Shown here: piece by piece, positions 1 through 9,385 of the stretch
How the letters are laid out: each line of letters starts with the position of its first letter
How positions within the stretch are numbered: the first letter of the stretch is position 1
DNA from: Paracandidimonas soli
GTDB taxonomy: Bacteria; Pseudomonadota; Gammaproteobacteria; Burkholderiales; Burkholderiaceae_B
NCBI RefSeq assembly: GCF_004342005.1
Contig: NZ_SMBX01000002.1
Coordinates: forward strand, 124,001 to 188,000
Direction: 5' to 3'
DNA length: 64,000 nt
The notes under the pieces: generated by a model
Told to the model about the DNA's origin: nothing
Database searches by the model: none
The model's input: only the letters and a program-made list of their open reading frames with translations
Position numbers and translations under genes: made by a program

Positions 1-174
1 TCCCGCATGTTCGGCGGCAAGAACACGACGGAAGCCGACCAGTTCCGCATCCGCGTGACGGAGCAGATGTCCGGTACTGTCGTGACCGTCCTGGACAAGA
101 GCGGCAATCGCGATACCAGCCAGACGGCGCAGCGCATCATCGGCGTGCTGGCGGACCAGATGCGGGTCAGGTAA
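1..174 (+). CDS. bamC: Outer membrane assembly lipoprotein BamC, C-terminal fragment
   Basis: The window opens inside this gene; only the last 57 codons and the TAA stop are present. The readable tail contains the segment MFGGKNTTEADQFRI followed by a stretch with the alternating pattern of a C-terminal BamC helix-grip domain (VTEQMSGTVVTVLDKSG) and a closing amphipathic helix. BamC is a lipoprotein of the beta-barrel assembly machinery. It is followed at once by a strong intrinsic terminator and faces mutS. The assignment rests on this short tail only, so another NlpB-like lipoprotein is possible. Confidence 0.6.
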   Translation, partial: SRMFGGKNTTEADQFRIRVTEQMSGTVVTVLDKSGNRDTSQTAQRIIGVLADQMRVR

Positions 175-206
175 TAAAATTCCGCGCGCTTCGGCGCGTG
201 CGACGG

Positions 207-248
207 ACGGGGGTTCCGCCTAGATGGCGGAACCCCCGTTTGCTTTTG
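207..248 (+). terminator. Rho-independent terminator after bamC
   Basis: A perfect 14-bp stem (207-220 with 226-239, arm ACGGGGGTTCCGCC) closes a 5-base loop TAGAT and is followed by TTGCTTTT. It sits 33 bases after the bamC stop and just before the convergent end of mutS. The T-rich side favours the plus strand. Confidence 0.85.
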
Positions 249-258
249 TCGCAGCAGC

Positions 259-2925
259 CTATAGGCCCAGCCGCAGCCCGGCCTGCAGGCGGTACATGGC
301 TTCCAGCGCTTGCCTGGGCGTCAGGTTGTCGATGTCGATTTGTTCGAGCGCTTCCTTCAACGCCAGGGCCGACGCAGTGTCTGGATCGGGCCTGCATTCG
401 TCCTGCGCTTCGATGGGCGCCTGCGGGGAAGTATCGGCGGCGGGACCGGCAAATAGGTCCAGTTGCGGCGTCGGCGCGCCGGAAGCCTCCAGGCGCGCCA
501 GCTCGCGGGCGGCATGCCTGATGACGGCGGAAGGAATGCCGGCGCGTTGCGCCACCTGGATACCATAGCTGCGGCTGGCGGCGCCCGGGCGCACTTCGTG
601 CAGAAACACGATGCCGGACGGGGATTCCGCCGCCGCCAGATGCACATTGGCGGCAGCCGGAGCCTCCGACGGCAGACGCGTGATCTCGAAGTAATGCGTG
701 GCGAACAGGGTCAGGGCCTGGTTGTGAGTCAGCAGCCGGTGCGCGATCGCCCAGGCCAGCGCCAGGCCGTCATAAGTGGACGTGCCGCGTCCGATTTCGT
801 CCATCAGCACCAGGCTCTGCGAGGTGCTGGCGGCCAGGATGGCGGAGGCTTCCGTCATTTCCATCATGAAGGTAGAGCGTCCGCCGGCCAGGTCGTCCGC
901 GGCGCCGATGCGCGTGAAAATGCGGTCGATGCTGCCGATGCGGGCGTTGCGCGCCGGTACGAAACTGCCGACGCGCGCCAGCAGCGCAATCAGCGCGATC
1001 TGCCGCATGTAGGTCGATTTACCGCCCATATTGGGGCCGGTGATCAGCAGCATGCGGCGTTGCGCGTGCAGCTCGCAGTCATTGGGCGTGAAGCGCTCGA
1101 TGCTGTGCTCGACGACAGGATGCCGGCCCGCTTCGATCCAGATTTCGCTGCCATCGCTGAGCTCGGGGGCGACCCACAGATTGTCCCGCGCATGCTCGGC
1201 CAGGGCGGCCAGCGCATCGATTTCCGCCAGGGCCGCGGCGCAGGCGGACAGCAGGAGAGCATATGGAGCCAGCGTGTCAAGCAGCGTGTCGAACAGCCAC
1301 TTTTCGCGCGCAAGGCTGCGGTCCTTGGCGGACAGCACCTTGTCTTCCCATGACTTCAGTTCCGGTGTGATGTAGCGTTCGGCATTCTTCAGCGTCTGCC
1401 GGCGGCGGTAGTCGTCGGGTACCTTGTCCGCCTGGCCTCGGGAAACCTCGATGTAGAAGCCGTGGACGCGGTTGTACTCCACGCGCAGATTGCCGATGCC
1501 GGTGCGCTCGCGCTCGCGTGCCTCCAGCTCGACCAGGAAATCCCCGCTGTCCGAGGCCAGGCGTCGTAGTTCGTCCAGCTCCTCGTCATAGCCGGCGGCG
1601 ATGACGCCGCCGTCGCGGATAAGCTGGGCCGGTTCTTCCGCGACAGCTGATTGAAGCAGCCCTCCGATGTCTTCCGGAACCTGCAGCCGATCCAGGTATG
1701 GCGTGAATTGTTCGGGCGATGCGAAGCGGCCCGACAGGATGGCGATGGTGTCGGGAAGGGTTCGGATGGCATCCCTGAGACTGGCCAGTTCGCGCGGACG
1801 CACGCTGCGCAGCGCCAGTCGCGTGGCGATGCGCTCGATGTCCGGATAGCGCTTCAGGCTGGCCTGCAGCAGATCGAGCGGATCGGAGGCGGCAGGCATA
1901 TCCTGGGCGGATGCTCCGGCTATATCGGACAGCAGTGTGGCGATGACTTTCTGACGCTCTGACGCCTGCTCGTTGGAGCGCAGCGGATGATGCAGCCAGC
2001 GGCGCAGCATGCGGCTGCCCATGGGCGTGTGGCAATGATCCAGCGTCGAGAACAGGGTAGGGCTGTCCTCGCCCGCAAGCGTGGATGTCAGCTCCAGGTT
2101 CTTGCGGGTGACCGGATCCAGCACGACGTAGGCGCTGACCTGATCCACACGCATGTTCTGGACGTGGGAAAGCGTCTGGTTCTGCGTACGGCCGACGTAG
2201 TGAAGCAATGCGCCAGCGGCATTGGCGGCGGCGGGGAACTCCTCCATGCCGAAACCGCCCAGCGTATCCACCTGGAAATGCTTCAGCAGGACGCCGTGGG
2301 CATTGGCGGTGTCGAAGTGCCAGTCGGGCAGGGTGCTCAGCGCCACGCCTTCCAGTGCGTGCTCGCGCTGGCTTTCCGGCACCAGCAGCTCGGCGGGAGA
2401 AATGCGGTGGAGTTCGGATTCCAGCATCTCGGGAGTGCACTCCGTCGCTAGGAACTCGCCATTGGCCAGGTTCATCCAGGCCAGGCCGATGCGATCCACG
2501 CGGTTGACGCGTGTCTGCCAGCAGGCGGCGATCATGCGGTCCGCCTTGGAGGGCAGCAGGGCGTCGTCGGTCAGGGTGCCCGGCGTGACGATGCGCACGA
2601 TCTTGCGCTCGACCGGCCCCTTGCTGGCGGCGGGATCGCCGATCTGCTCGCAGATCGCCACGGATTCTCCCATGGCCACGAGGCGGGCCAGGTAGCCTTC
2701 CAGGGAGTGCACCGGAACGCCCGCCATCGGAATCGGCGCGCCGTTGGATGTGCCGCGCTTGGTCAGCGTCAGGCCCAGCATCCGGGAGGCGCGCTCGGCG
2801 TCTTCGTAGAACAGCTCGTAGAAGTCGCCCATGCGGTAGAGCAGCAGATGCGATCCGGCCTCTTTTTTCAGGGCCAGGTATTGCCTCATCATCGGGGTGT
2901 GCGACGATAAATCTTGTTTTTCCAT
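259..2925 (-). CDS. mutS: DNA mismatch repair ATPase MutS
   Basis: MutS binds mismatches and small insertion loops and, with MutL, starts strand-directed repair. The protein is about 888 residues, normal for MutS. The N-terminal mismatch-recognition domain carries the [11 protein letters not shown] block, whose preceding Met-Gly-Asp-Phe-Tyr-Glu contains the Phe and Glu that probe the mismatch. The C-terminal ABC ATPase has Walker [12 protein letters not shown] near residue 630, Walker [13 protein letters not shown] near 705 and the FATHYFE block. A TTG codon three codons upstream (2932-2934) could also start it; I prefer the ATG at 2925, although no strong ribosome site supports either. It is transcribed alone, convergent to bamC. 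Confidence 0.97.
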   Translation of the reverse strand: MEKQDLSSHTPMMRQYLALKKEAGSHLLLYRMGDFYELFYEDAERASRMLGLTLTKRGTSNGAPIPMAGVPVHSLEGYLARLVAMGESVAICEQIGDPAASKGPVERKIVRIVTPGTLTDDALLPSKADRMIAACWQTRVNRVDRIGLAWMNLANGEFLATECTPEMLESELHRISPAELLVPESQREHALEGVALSTLPDWHFDTANAHGVLLKHFQVDTLGGFGMEEFPAAANAAGALLHYVGRTQNQTLSHVQNMRVDQVSAYVVLDPVTRKNLELTSTLAGEDSPTLFSTLDHCHTPMGSRMLRRWLHHPLRSNEQASERQKVIATLLSDIAGASAQDMPAASDPLDLLQASLKRYPDIERIATRLALRSVRPRELASLRDAIRTLPDTIAILSGRFASPEQFTPYLDRLQVPEDIGGLLQSAVAEEPAQLIRDGGVIAAGYDEELDELRRLASDSGDFLVELEARERERTGIGNLRVEYNRVHGFYIEVSRGQADKVPDDYRRRQTLKNAERYITPELKSWEDKVLSAKDRSLAREKWLFDTLLDTLAPYALLLSACAAALAEIDALAALAEHARDNLWVAPELSDGSEIWIEAGRHPVVEHSIERFTPNDCELHAQRRMLLITGPNMGGKSTYMRQIALIALLARVGSFVPARNARIGSIDRIFTRIGAADDLAGGRSTFMMEMTEASAILAASTSQSLVLMDEIGRGTSTYDGLALAWAIAHRLLTHNQALTLFATHYFEITRLPSEAPAAANVHLAAAESPSGIVFLHEVRPGAASRSYGIQVAQRAGIPSAVIRHAARELARLEASGAPTPQLDLFAGPAADTSPQAPIEAQDECRPDPDTASALALKEALEQIDIDNLTPRQALEAMYRLQAGLRLGL

Positions 2926-3115
2926 TAAGCTCAATAGATTACGTTTTTTTAGATGGCAGGCTGGGGCAAATTCGAGGCAATTCCGATATTGCTGTGCTCA
3001 TGGGCGGAAGGCATGTGCTCGCAGAACAGACATTGTAATGAGTATGCCTGCCGTGCGAGTAAGCCGCCAAGAATAGCTGGCGTTACCCAAGGTCGCACTG
3101 CCGCGCTGCGGCCGT

Positions 3116-3823
3116 TCAGGTTTTCGGCAGGCGGTTCTGCAGCGATTCCGACAGTTTTTGCGCTTCCGCTACCAGTTCCTTCAGCGCGAAAAGGCGTTTT
3201 TCCTCGGTATAGCGCGACCTCAGGCCGGATACCGACAAAGAGCCGTAGGCGGTGCCATGCTTGTCCAGAATAGGCACGGCGACAGCGGCGACGTCGGGAT
3301 CCCGCTCTCCCAGTGATATGTAGTGGCCCTGGGCATGAGTCTGCCTGTCCTGTTCGGTTTCATTCGCCTGGCCGCCGAAGACCCTCAGTATATGGCCGGT
3401 GGCGCCAAACTCCAGAGGCAGAAAAGAGCCTTCTTCCAGATGGTGGCGCGCGGATCGAGGGGAGTTTTCGCGATACAGACACAGCCTTTGGTCGCCGACC
3501 CGTATGTAATAGGCCGCCGTTTCATGTGTGCTGGCGACCAGGTTGCGCAGGCAGGGCCGGATGATGTCTTCCACATCGAATGTGTGCTTGTACCGCATGC
3601 CCAGCTGAAAAATGCTGATGCCCAGATGATAGGAACCCTGCGGGGTGCGAGTGATATAGCCGTATTGCTCGAGCGACCCTATCAAACGCAGGATGGTGCT
3701 TTTGTACAGCCCCGTGCAAGCCGCCAGTTCGGCCAGCGTCAATGTCAATTTTCCCTGTTTGAAAGCGTCAAGCACGATAAGCGCACGCTCTACTGCTTCC
3801 ACCCGATTGGTGTTCTTGGACAT
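3116..3823 (-). CDS. IclR-family transcriptional regulator
   Basis: Protein of 235 residues with an N-terminal winged helix-turn-helix (residues about 5-65: AVERALIVLDAF, then LAELAACTGLYKSTILRLIGSL) and a C-terminal IclR effector domain. It stands divergent from the CoA-transferase / citryl-CoA-lyase / Tct operon, with a long palindrome in the 187-bp gap, so it very likely controls that operon. IclR proteins of this type commonly sense small organic acids, but the ligand cannot be read here. The start ATG at 3823 gives the normal IclR N-terminus; a longer in-frame start 13 codons upstream exists but only adds residues absent from the family. Confidence 0.92.
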   Translation of the reverse strand: MSKNTNRVEAVERALIVLDAFKQGKLTLTLAELAACTGLYKSTILRLIGSLEQYGYITRTPQGSYHLGISIFQLGMRYKHTFDVEDIIRPCLRNLVASTHETAAYYIRVGDQRLCLYRENSPRSARHHLEEGSFLPLEFGATGHILRVFGGQANETEQDRQTHAQGHYISLGERDPDVAAVAVPILDKHGTAYGSLSVSGLRSRYTEEKRLFALKELVAEAQKLSESLQNRLPKT

Positions 3824-3940
3824 CCTGTCTGATCCTTGTTGTCGGAAAACTGGCTGGGCCAACGGCGAATCAGGACATGCTCAGGGTATTCACTGATATT
3901 TTGAGGTTGACCGCACGAAGCATTCTAAATCAAACTCCAG

Positions 3941-3979
3941 GTTCCGTTGAATAGAATTTAAAATTCTATTGTTCGGAAC
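3941..3979. promoter_or_regulatory. Long palindrome, likely IclR operator
   Basis: A 39-bp inverted repeat centred on 3960: left arm 3941-3959, right arm 3961-3979, with 16 of 19 positions pairing. The inner arms AATAGAATTT / AAATTCTATT and the outer arms GTTCCG / CGGAAC are perfect; only the three bases between them do not pair. It lies between the iclR start and the GTG of the CoA-transferase, where an operator overlapping both promoters is expected. Confidence 0.7.
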
Positions 3980-4010
3980 GGTATGGCGATTAAGAATGAA
4001 GGAGTCGTAT

Positions 4011-5210
4011 GTGACCCAGTTGTTGAATCAAGTGCGTGTTCTGGATCTGACGAATGTGCTTGCCGGTCCCTATGCGTGTTACCAACTGGCTCAGCTGGGC
4101 GCGGAAGTCATCAAGGTGGAGCGTCCGCTTCAGGGCGATCTGGCGCGCCAGTTGGGCGCCGACGCGCAGCGCAATGCCGAAATGATGGGCGTATCCTTTC
4201 TTGCGCAGAATGCCGGCAAGCAGTCCGTGACGATCGACTTCAAGCATCCGCAGGGCAAAGCGCTGTTCAAGAAGCTGGTGGCGACGGCGGACGTCGTCGT
4301 CGAGAATTTCCGGGCGGGCGTGATGGACCGGCTGGGGCTGGGCTACGACGATCTGAAAGAAATCAAGCCCGATCTGATCTATTGCGCCATATCGGGTTTC
4401 GGGCAGGACGGCCCCATGTCCACGCTGCCCGCCTACGACCAGATCATCCAGGGACAGTCGGGTCTGATGAGTGTCACTGGCGATGCGCAAAGCGGCCCTT
4501 TGCGGGTGGGATATCCAGTGTGCGACACGATAGGCGGCATGACGGCGGCTTTCGCGATTGCGAGCGCGCTGTTTCGGCGTGAGCGCACGGGCCAGGGAGA
4601 AAGCATCGATGTATCCATGCTGGAGTCCACACTGGGGACCATGGGATGGGTGGTGTCGAACTGGCTGGTTTCCGGCATTCGTCCCGAACGGTTCGGTAAT
4701 CAGAACATGACTGCCGTGCCGTCGGGTACGTTCAAGACCGGCGATGGGCTGATCAACATCGCCGCGAATCAGCAGGCCCAGTTCGAGCGGCTTGCGAAAG
4801 CCGTCGGCCATGAGGAGTGGCTGGCCGACCCGCGGTTCGAAACCAGGGACAAGCGCAAGCAGCATCGGGAGCAGTTCAATGTGCTTCTGGAGGCCGCGCT
4901 GCGGGAGCGCTCGGCGACCGAATGGTCGGAAATCTTCAATGCGCGGGACATTCCCGCGGGAGAGGTCAGGACCGTCGAGCAGGCGCTGGACAACCCGCAC
5001 ATGGAGGCGCGCGGTTTCATCAAGACGGTGCGCGATGAAACGCGTGGCGACGAGATCAAGGTGGTGCGCTCTGGCTTCAGGCTGGAGTCCGGCGATCCAG
5101 CGCCGACTTCGTATCCTCCGCGCCTGGGCGAGCACACCCTGTCCATACTCGAAAGCCTGGGCCTATCGACTCAGGAGATAGCCGCATTGCAGGCGGATAA
5201 CGTCATATAA
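4011..5210 (+). CDS. CaiB/BaiF (family III) CoA-transferase
   Basis: Family III CoA-transferases move CoA between carboxylic acids through an aspartyl-CoA thioester. The protein has 399 residues. It opens with RVLDLTNVLAGPYACYQLAQLGA and contains the catalytic region PAYDQIIQGQSGLMSVTG, whose Asp at residue 143 is the expected nucleophile; the GESIDVSMLES block is also typical. I chose the GTG at 4011 because AAGGAG (3999-4004) is ideally spaced; the ATG at 3996 and codons upstream have no such site. It heads an operon with a citryl-CoA-lyase-like enzyme and a tricarboxylate transporter, so citrate or a similar acid is the inferred acceptor; the donor is unknown. Confidence 0.93.
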   Translation: MTQLLNQVRVLDLTNVLAGPYACYQLAQLGAEVIKVERPLQGDLARQLGADAQRNAEMMGVSFLAQNAGKQSVTIDFKHPQGKALFKKLVATADVVVENFRAGVMDRLGLGYDDLKEIKPDLIYCAISGFGQDGPMSTLPAYDQIIQGQSGLMSVTGDAQSGPLRVGYPVCDTIGGMTAAFAIASALFRRERTGQGESIDVSMLESTLGTMGWVVSNWLVSGIRPERFGNQNMTAVPSGTFKTGDGLINIAANQQAQFERLAKAVGHEEWLADPRFETRDKRKQHREQFNVLLEAALRERSATEWSEIFNARDIPAGEVRTVEQALDNPHMEARGFIKTVRDETRGDEIKVVRSGFRLESGDPAPTSYPPRLGEHTLSILESLGLSTQEIAALQADNVI

Positions 5211-5221
5211 GGAGAGACGGC

Positions 5222-6058
5222 ATGAATGAAAATCCAGCCAAGCAGCAAGCGGCTGACTGGTGGTCGACATCGATCATACAGATGAGCCCCGGCGTCATCA
5301 ATTTCCACGGCTATCCCATACAGGACTTGATCGGAAAGGCGGGATTCGTCGAGATGATCTGGCTGATGCTCAAGAGCGAGCTTCCCAGCCAGGGAGAAGC
5401 GGCGTTGTTTAACGCTGCGCTGATGGCCGGCGTTGATCACGGCCCGCAGGCGCCCAGTATCGCCATTGCGCGCATCGCGTCGTCTTGCGGAGTGGGAATC
5501 AACAATGCGATGGCTTCCGCCGCCAATGTCCTGGGCGACGTGCACGGCGGAGCGGGGGAGCAGTGCGTGTCGCTGCTCAGACAGATCATCGCGCTGAGCG
5601 AGACGTCGGAACTGACGATTGCGCAGGCGGCGGAAGAAGTGCTGGCGGCTTATTTCGACGATGGCAACAAGTATGTGCCGGGTTACGGACACCGCTTTCA
5701 TCCTGTGGATCCGCGGGCAGCTCCCTTGCTGGGGCTGTTGCGCAAGGCGGAACAGGAGGGTGTGGTGCGCCCCGGCTATGTAGAGGCCGCCGAGGCGGTC
5801 ATCGATGCGATCGAAGCGCGCAAGGGCAAGAAAATTCCCATCAATATCGACGGCGCCACCGCCGCAATCTACGGCGCCCTGGGGTTCGAGCCGCAGCTGT
5901 GCCGTGGCTTGTTCGTGCTGTCGCGCTCGGTAGGGATCCTGGCCCATTCCTGGGAACAGTTCCAGCGCAGCGAACGCAACAAAGGGCCGATCCCCAAGGG
6001 CTGGCTGTGGACTTATACGGGCAAGCCCGTCCGGCGAAGCGGTGAGCAAGAGTCCTGA
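5222..6058 (+). CDS. Citryl-CoA lyase-like protein (citrate synthase fold)
   Basis: The 278-residue protein resembles the small citrate-synthase-fold citryl-CoA lyases and the C-terminal module of ATP-citrate lyase. It is too short for true citrate synthase (about 430 residues) and lacks that enzyme's N-terminal region. The block GYGHRFHPVDPRA places the family histidine at residue 157 and a second at 160; NIDGATAAIYGALGF and FVLSRSVGILAHSWEQ follow as in this group. Such enzymes cleave citryl-CoA to acetyl-CoA and oxaloacetate. It starts 11 bases after the CoA-transferase, whose product could be its substrate. Other 3-hydroxy-acyl-CoA substrates such as citramalyl-CoA cannot be excluded. Confidence 0.82.
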   Translation: MNENPAKQQAADWWSTSIIQMSPGVINFHGYPIQDLIGKAGFVEMIWLMLKSELPSQGEAALFNAALMAGVDHGPQAPSIAIARIASSCGVGINNAMASAANVLGDVHGGAGEQCVSLLRQIIALSETSELTIAQAAEEVLAAYFDDGNKYVPGYGHRFHPVDPRAAPLLGLLRKAEQEGVVRPGYVEAAEAVIDAIEARKGKKIPINIDGATAAIYGALGFEPQLCRGLFVLSRSVGILAHSWEQFQRSERNKGPIPKGWLWTYTGKPVRRSGEQES

Positions 6059-6186
6059 GCAGCCTGGATGCAGGAAGCCGCATTGGGCGCCGTCGGCCAT
6101 CCGTCCGCGAGCGCCCTTCAATGAAAACGGATAGCTCTCTCTGGGCCTGCCGAGCCCGTTATTTACCAAAAGGAAGGAGAAACAGG

Positions 6187-7161
6187 ATGATGAAGCAACG
6201 AGTTATGAGTGTTGTGTTCGCAGGCTGCATGGCGGCATTCGCCAATACGGCGGCAAGCGCCGGATTCCCCGAAAAAAGCATCAATTTCGTGGTTCCCTAT
6301 TCGCCAGGCGGAGGAACCGATATTTCCAGCCGTCTGCTGACGGAGAAAATCGCCAGGGACAAAGGGTGGTCGTTCATCGTGGACAACCGTCCCGGAGCCA
6401 GCGGCAGCGTGGGCCTGAGTTATCTGGCCCGCCAGAAGAACGACGGCTATGCCCTGGGCATGGGGCAGACGTCCAACCTGAGCATCAACCCGTTCCTGAA
6501 CAGCGATATCGCCTATGACCCGATCAAGGACTTCACGCCGATCGCGATCGTGGCCTCGCAGCCCATGGTGGTTGTCGTTTCCACCAAATCCAAATACCAG
6601 ACGTTCGAGGACCTGGTGGCCGACGCCAAGGCTCAGAAACGCCTGACGATGGGTACGCCCGGCATCGGAACCGTCAGCCACATGTCCATGGAGTATTTTG
6701 GCCAGCAGGCCGGGGTGGCCTTCCGTCATATTCCTTATCCGGGCGCGACCCAGGCCATTACCGAAGTCATGGGCGGGCAACTGAGCTTTGCGGCTACCAG
6801 CCTGCCCAGCGCACTGTCGCATATCCGCTCGGGTTCGGTCCGTGCGCTGGCCGTGACTTCCAAGGAAAGGAACCAGAGCCTGCCCGACGTTCCCGCAATC
6901 GCCGAGCTCGGCTACGACGGATTTGACGTTGGCGACTGGAAGGCGGTGGTCGCTCCGGCAGGCATTTCGGACGAGCTGGCCGCGCAGTTGAACGCCGCGG
7001 TAAACGATGCCTTGAAGGACAAGGATCTGGTGCAGGCGTTCGAGCGCGAGGGCAGCGACGTCGTGGGCGGCAGCGTCGAGGACTTCAAGACGCTGATGGA
7101 GCGTGAGCAGGTGCGCTGGCAGGAAGTGGTCAAGAGCGCAGGCATCGCCAAGAAGAAGTAA
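6187..7161 (+). CDS. tctC: Periplasmic binding protein of tripartite tricarboxylate transporter (TctC/Bug)
   Basis: Extracytoplasmic receptor of the TTT family, 324 residues, with a signal peptide ending near ANTAASAGF. The two family loops are present: VPYSPGGGTDISSR near residue 40, and the beta-strand block ending in a Thr-X-X-P region. The start ATG at 6187 follows AAGGAG at 6174-6179; a further upstream in-frame ATG would bury the signal peptide. It is followed by tctB and tctA, so this is a full three-part importer. In Salmonella TctCBA and Bordetella BctCBA the substrate is citrate. That, with the upstream citryl-CoA-lyase-like gene, suggests a tricarboxylate here, but ligand choice varies within the family. 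Confidence 0.92.
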   Translation: MMKQRVMSVVFAGCMAAFANTAASAGFPEKSINFVVPYSPGGGTDISSRLLTEKIARDKGWSFIVDNRPGASGSVGLSYLARQKNDGYALGMGQTSNLSINPFLNSDIAYDPIKDFTPIAIVASQPMVVVVSTKSKYQTFEDLVADAKAQKRLTMGTPGIGTVSHMSMEYFGQQAGVAFRHIPYPGATQAITEVMGGQLSFAATSLPSALSHIRSGSVRALAVTSKERNQSLPDVPAIAELGYDGFDVGDWKAVVAPAGISDELAAQLNAAVNDALKDKDLVQAFEREGSDVVGGSVEDFKTLMEREQVRWQEVVKSAGIAKKK

Positions 7162-7231
7162 TCCCGCAGGGATTGCTGGCTTGTCCAATGGCAAGCCGGC
7201 AGTTTTTGCCGCCGGGCTGCTTCCTTAGAGT

Positions 7232-7693
7232 ATGGATATCAGTATGAAAAAAATCGATTCGATGGATGTGATCGGAGGCGCGCTGTTCTGCATTCTCGGC
7301 ATCTCCGTCTTTTTCTATTCCCAGTCGGAGTACGAACTGGGCAGCCTTGCCGAAATGGGGCCGGGGGCTTTTCCCGCCTACCTTGGCGTCATCATGACTT
7401 TGCTGGGGGCGGGCATCACGATTGAAGCGCTGTACAAAAGGCATCAGCGGCGCAGCCTGAATATCGGGCCGATGATCGCCGTTGTGACGGGCATCGTTGT
7501 CTTCGCTCTGGCCATAGAGCGCCTGGGCGCGCTGGCGGCCATTTTCGCTCTCGTATTCATCTCGGCCTGGCCGGACCGCAATCTGAACTTTCGCAGGACG
7601 CTGATCCTGGCCGTAGCGCTGGTGGTGATCGCCTGCGTCGTGTTCAAGCTCGGGCTGAGCATGAATTTCAGTCTTGTCCCGGGAGTTCTGTAA
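7232..7693 (+). CDS. tctB: Small membrane subunit of tripartite tricarboxylate transporter
   Basis: A 153-residue hydrophobic protein with four predicted membrane helices (about residues 11-29, 48-66, 80-105 and 122-140), the usual size and shape of TctB. Its motif EMGPGAFPAYLG is typical of the family. It lies between tctC and tctA and its TAA shares a base with the tctA ATG, indicating translational coupling. An alternative ATG four codons later (7244) is possible. Confidence 0.9.
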   Translation: MDISMKKIDSMDVIGGALFCILGISVFFYSQSEYELGSLAEMGPGAFPAYLGVIMTLLGAGITIEALYKRHQRRSLNIGPMIAVVTGIVVFALAIERLGALAAIFALVFISAWPDRNLNFRRTLILAVALVVIACVVFKLGLSMNFSLVPGVL

Positions 7694-9228
7694 TGGAATT
7701 GTTCGATAATGCAATGCTCGGCCTGAGCGTGGCCTTGAGCTGGAACAATCTGCTGTACTGCTTCCTGGGCGTTCTGATCGGCACGTTCCTGGGCGTGATT
7801 CCGGGCATCGGGGTGCTGGCTTCGATTTCTCTGCTGTTTCCCCTGACATTCCACATGGAGCCTACCGCAGCCCTGATCATGCTGGCCGGTATCTGGTACG
7901 GCACGACTTACGGCGGCAGTACGGCATCGGTGCTGCTCAATGTACCCGGTACGCCGACCAACGCGGTGACCTGCCTGGACGGCTATCCCATGACCAAGCA
8001 GGGACGCGGCGGCGTGGCCCTGCTTATGACGACCGTGGCCTCGCTGTTCGGAGGAACCTTCGGCATCCTGCTGCTGATGATGTTCTCGCCCGTCATCGCA
8101 AGCTATGCCATCACCTTTGGAGCGCCCGAGTATTTTTCGCTGATGCTGCTGGGCCTGGTGGCGGCCAGCAGCATATCCGACGGCTCGTTCATGAAGGGCC
8201 TGATGATGGTGGCGCTGGGCATACTGGTCGGCTCGGTAGGAACGGACATCTATACAGGAACACCGCGCTTCGTGTTCGGCCTGCTGGAACTGGGCGATGG
8301 CGTCAGCCTGATCGCGCTTGCCATGGGCGTATTCGGCGTGGCCGAGGTGATTGCCAGCATCGGACGGGTCAACACCCGAGAACTGGACAAGAAGTCAGTG
8401 TCCTTTGCCGCCATGAAGCCGACCAAGGATGACATGAGCCGCTCATGGATGCCCATGGTCAGAGGGTCGGGCATCGGTTCCTTCTTCGGCACATTGCCTG
8501 GAACAGGACCGTCGCTGGCGGCGTTCGTGTCTTACGCCGTTGAAAAGCGGGTTTCCAAACGACCGGAAAAGTTCGGCAATGGCGCCATCGAAGGCGTTGC
8601 CGGCCCCGAGTCCGCCAATAGCGCCGCTGACCAGACCTCGTTCATTCCGACGCTGTCGCTGGGAATTCCCGGAAGCCCCACGATGGCGTTGATGCTGGGC
8701 GCCCTGATGATTCACGGCATTGCGCCGGGTCCGCAACTGATGACTGAGCAGCCGTCCTTGTTCTGGGGCCTGGTCATGAGCTTCTGGATCGGCAACATCC
8801 TGCTGGTCATCCTGAACGTTCCCCTGATCGGTGTCTGGGTGAAGGTGCTGACCGTTCCCTATCACTATCTGTATCCGTCGGTGCTGATGTTCATCGCCAT
8901 CGGAACCTATAGCGTCAACAGCAGCATCATCGACATCATGATGGTGGCAGGCTTCGGGCTGGTCGGCTATTTTCTGGCCGTGCTGCGGTACCCGCTGGCG
9001 CCGCTGATCCTGGGCTTTGTGCTGGGCCCCTTGGTCGAGCAGCATTTCCGCAGGGCCATGCTGATATCCGACGGCTCGCTTATGACATTCGTCGAGCGTC
9101 CTGTCAGTCTGACGATTCTTGTCCTGACGCTGCTGATCGCGTTGTGGGGCGTCTGGTCGGGCATGAAGGCGAAGCGTCTGGTCCGGAGCCTGGAAAATAA
9201 GGACGACAAGACAGCAGAAAATGCATGA
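7693..9228 (+). CDS. tctA: Large membrane permease of tripartite tricarboxylate transporter
   Basis: The 511-residue protein has about twelve membrane helices and is the ion-coupled translocating subunit. The family signatures are visible: [19 protein letters not shown] near residue 35, the substrate-loop-like [20 protein letters not shown] near 75, and a second Pro-Gly-Thr-Gly-Pro block ([14 protein letters not shown]) near 265. The start codon overlaps the tctB stop. It is the last gene of the IclR-linked operon; no clear terminator hairpin follows before the copA promoter. Confidence 0.95.
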   Translation: MELFDNAMLGLSVALSWNNLLYCFLGVLIGTFLGVIPGIGVLASISLLFPLTFHMEPTAALIMLAGIWYGTTYGGSTASVLLNVPGTPTNAVTCLDGYPMTKQGRGGVALLMTTVASLFGGTFGILLLMMFSPVIASYAITFGAPEYFSLMLLGLVAASSISDGSFMKGLMMVALGILVGSVGTDIYTGTPRFVFGLLELGDGVSLIALAMGVFGVAEVIASIGRVNTRELDKKSVSFAAMKPTKDDMSRSWMPMVRGSGIGSFFGTLPGTGPSLAAFVSYAVEKRVSKRPEKFGNGAIEGVAGPESANSAADQTSFIPTLSLGIPGSPTMALMLGALMIHGIAPGPQLMTEQPSLFWGLVMSFWIGNILLVILNVPLIGVWVKVLTVPYHYLYPSVLMFIAIGTYSVNSSIIDIMMVAGFGLVGYFLAVLRYPLAPLILGFVLGPLVEQHFRRAMLISDGSLMTFVERPVSLTILVLTLLIALWGVWSGMKAKRLVRSLENKDDKTAENA

Positions 9229-9306
9229 TGCCGCGCCGGCTCTCGGGATATCCCCGGGAATCGGTCGCTGGATTTCAGTATGTGGAGGAGTTGGTCAACC
9301 TGCTTC

Positions 9307-9337
9307 TTGACCTTGACCTAATGGCAAGGTTTAGTCT
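9307..9337 (+). promoter_or_regulatory. MerR-family (CueR-type) promoter for copA
   Basis: A -35 TTGACC (9307-9312) and a -10 TAGTCT (9332-9337) are held apart by exactly 19 bp, the overlong spacer recognised by MerR-family activators. Inside the spacer region is the inverted repeat ACCTTG (9310-9315) / CAAGGT (9325-9330), matching known CueR operators. Transcription should start near 9344, which excludes the GTG at 9338 as the copA start. No cueR gene is adjacent. Confidence 0.85.
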
Positions 9338-9385
9338 GTGTTCATAGACAAGTCGATTGACGCTTGGGCGTTTCAGAGGGTTTTC

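Noticed and set aside
5222-6058. Reading the gene as citrate synthase
   Set aside because: Only 278 residues; it lacks the N-terminal domain of citrate synthase and matches the shorter citryl-CoA-lyase type.
9338-9385. GTG start giving a longer CopA
   Set aside because: The GTG directly follows the -10 of the CueR-type promoter, before the predicted transcript start.
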